Shown here: piece after piece, positions 5,984 through 6,147 of the stretch
Layout: the number at the start of each line of letters is the position of its first letter
Numbering within the stretch: the first letter of the stretch is position 1
Source of the DNA: Bacteroidia bacterium
GTDB taxonomy: Bacteria; Bacteroidota; Bacteroidia; Bacteroidales; Rikenellaceae
DNA: 6,147 bases
NCBI GenBank assembly: GCA_025999315.1
Contig: BNXD01000072.1
Span: 1 to 6,147, forward strand
Direction: 5' to 3'
Program-made: the position numbers and the translations under genes
Notes under the pieces: model-generated
Told to the model about the DNA's origin: nothing
What the model saw: the letters and a program-made list of their open reading frames with translations, nothing else
The model's database searches: none

Positions 5984-6018
5984 AACCTCGCTCAGAAATG
6001 GGCAGGTTTTCTTTTTTC
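5984..6018 (+). terminator. Rho-independent terminator closing the envelope gene run
   Basis: AACCT-c-GCTCA (5984-5994, one bulged C) pairs with TGGGC-AGGTT (5999-6008) around a GAAA loop, and T-rich sequence follows (TTTTCTTTTTTC). It begins 10 nt after the lipoprotein stop, marking that TGA as a genuine end. Confidence 0.75.
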
Positions 6019-6062
6019 AGTTATTATATAACATCTAAAAATTAATTACACAAATATTTTTA

Positions 6063-6140
6063 ATGATTTCATTTGGTCTGTCCGCCGATGAAAATAGTCG
6101 CCAGAATTTGGCAATGCGTTCTTTGAGAGATGATAAATAA
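6063..6140 (+). CDS. Short ORF (25 aa), possibly a broken gene start
   Basis: ATG 6063 follows an AT-rich leader and gives MISFGLSADENSRQNLAMRS before LRDDK and TAA. The hydrophilic start looks protein-like, but the frame is short and the window ends 7 nt later. It could be a small protein, a gene truncated by a nonsense or frameshift change near the TAA, or chance. Confidence 0.25.
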   Translation: MISFGLSADENSRQNLAMRSLRDDK

Positions 6141-6147
6141 CGATTGT

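Overview
The window looks like accessory DNA from a gut-type Bacteroidales genome (Bacteroides, Parabacteroides or Prevotella-like). The evidence is moderate AT content, A/T-rich leaders without Shine-Dalgarno sequences, GNRA-loop terminators, a stand-alone LytTR regulator and several small exported proteins. All supported genes are on the + strand. This assignment rests on style and remembered families; no search was run.

Left module (about 1-2500). A large SF2 (DExH) helicase-like gene is open from ATG 326 to TAG 2161, but is interrupted by three in-frame TGA codons (404, 896, 2069). The 611-residue reading has no TGG at all, no in-frame TAA or TAG and no frameshift, and tryptophan fits the protein context at each TGA. 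A 50-residue membrane ORF downstream (2275-2427) also has one early in-frame TGA in a Trp-compatible place and ends in TAA. A diverged 72-bp module containing CTATATAG occurs twice in tandem before the helicase and once before the small ORF, always with an ATG at unit position 65. Rho-independent terminators follow both genes. The module therefore reads as two repeat-terminator transcription units in which TGA appears to mean Trp, as in some recoded phages. A helicase pseudogene is the main alternative.

Right module (about 2500-6147). Seven genes use the ordinary code: 16 TGG Trp codons and four TGA stops, two of them followed closely by terminators. They are a conserved small hypothetical (2529); a LytTR-domain regulator (3001) with a 77-residue partner (3393); and a run of envelope genes. 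The run holds a beta-barrel protein broken by one extra T (3742-4351), a secreted protein (4363), a five-helix membrane protein (4871) and a lipoprotein (5519) whose only sensible start is a non-standard ATA. Upstream of the LytTR gene lie two perfect 9-bp direct repeats separated by 12 bp, the geometry LytTR proteins bind.

The main points of interest are the apparent TGA-to-Trp code difference between the two halves, the repeated promoter-like module that brackets the recoded genes, and the probable LytTR operator.
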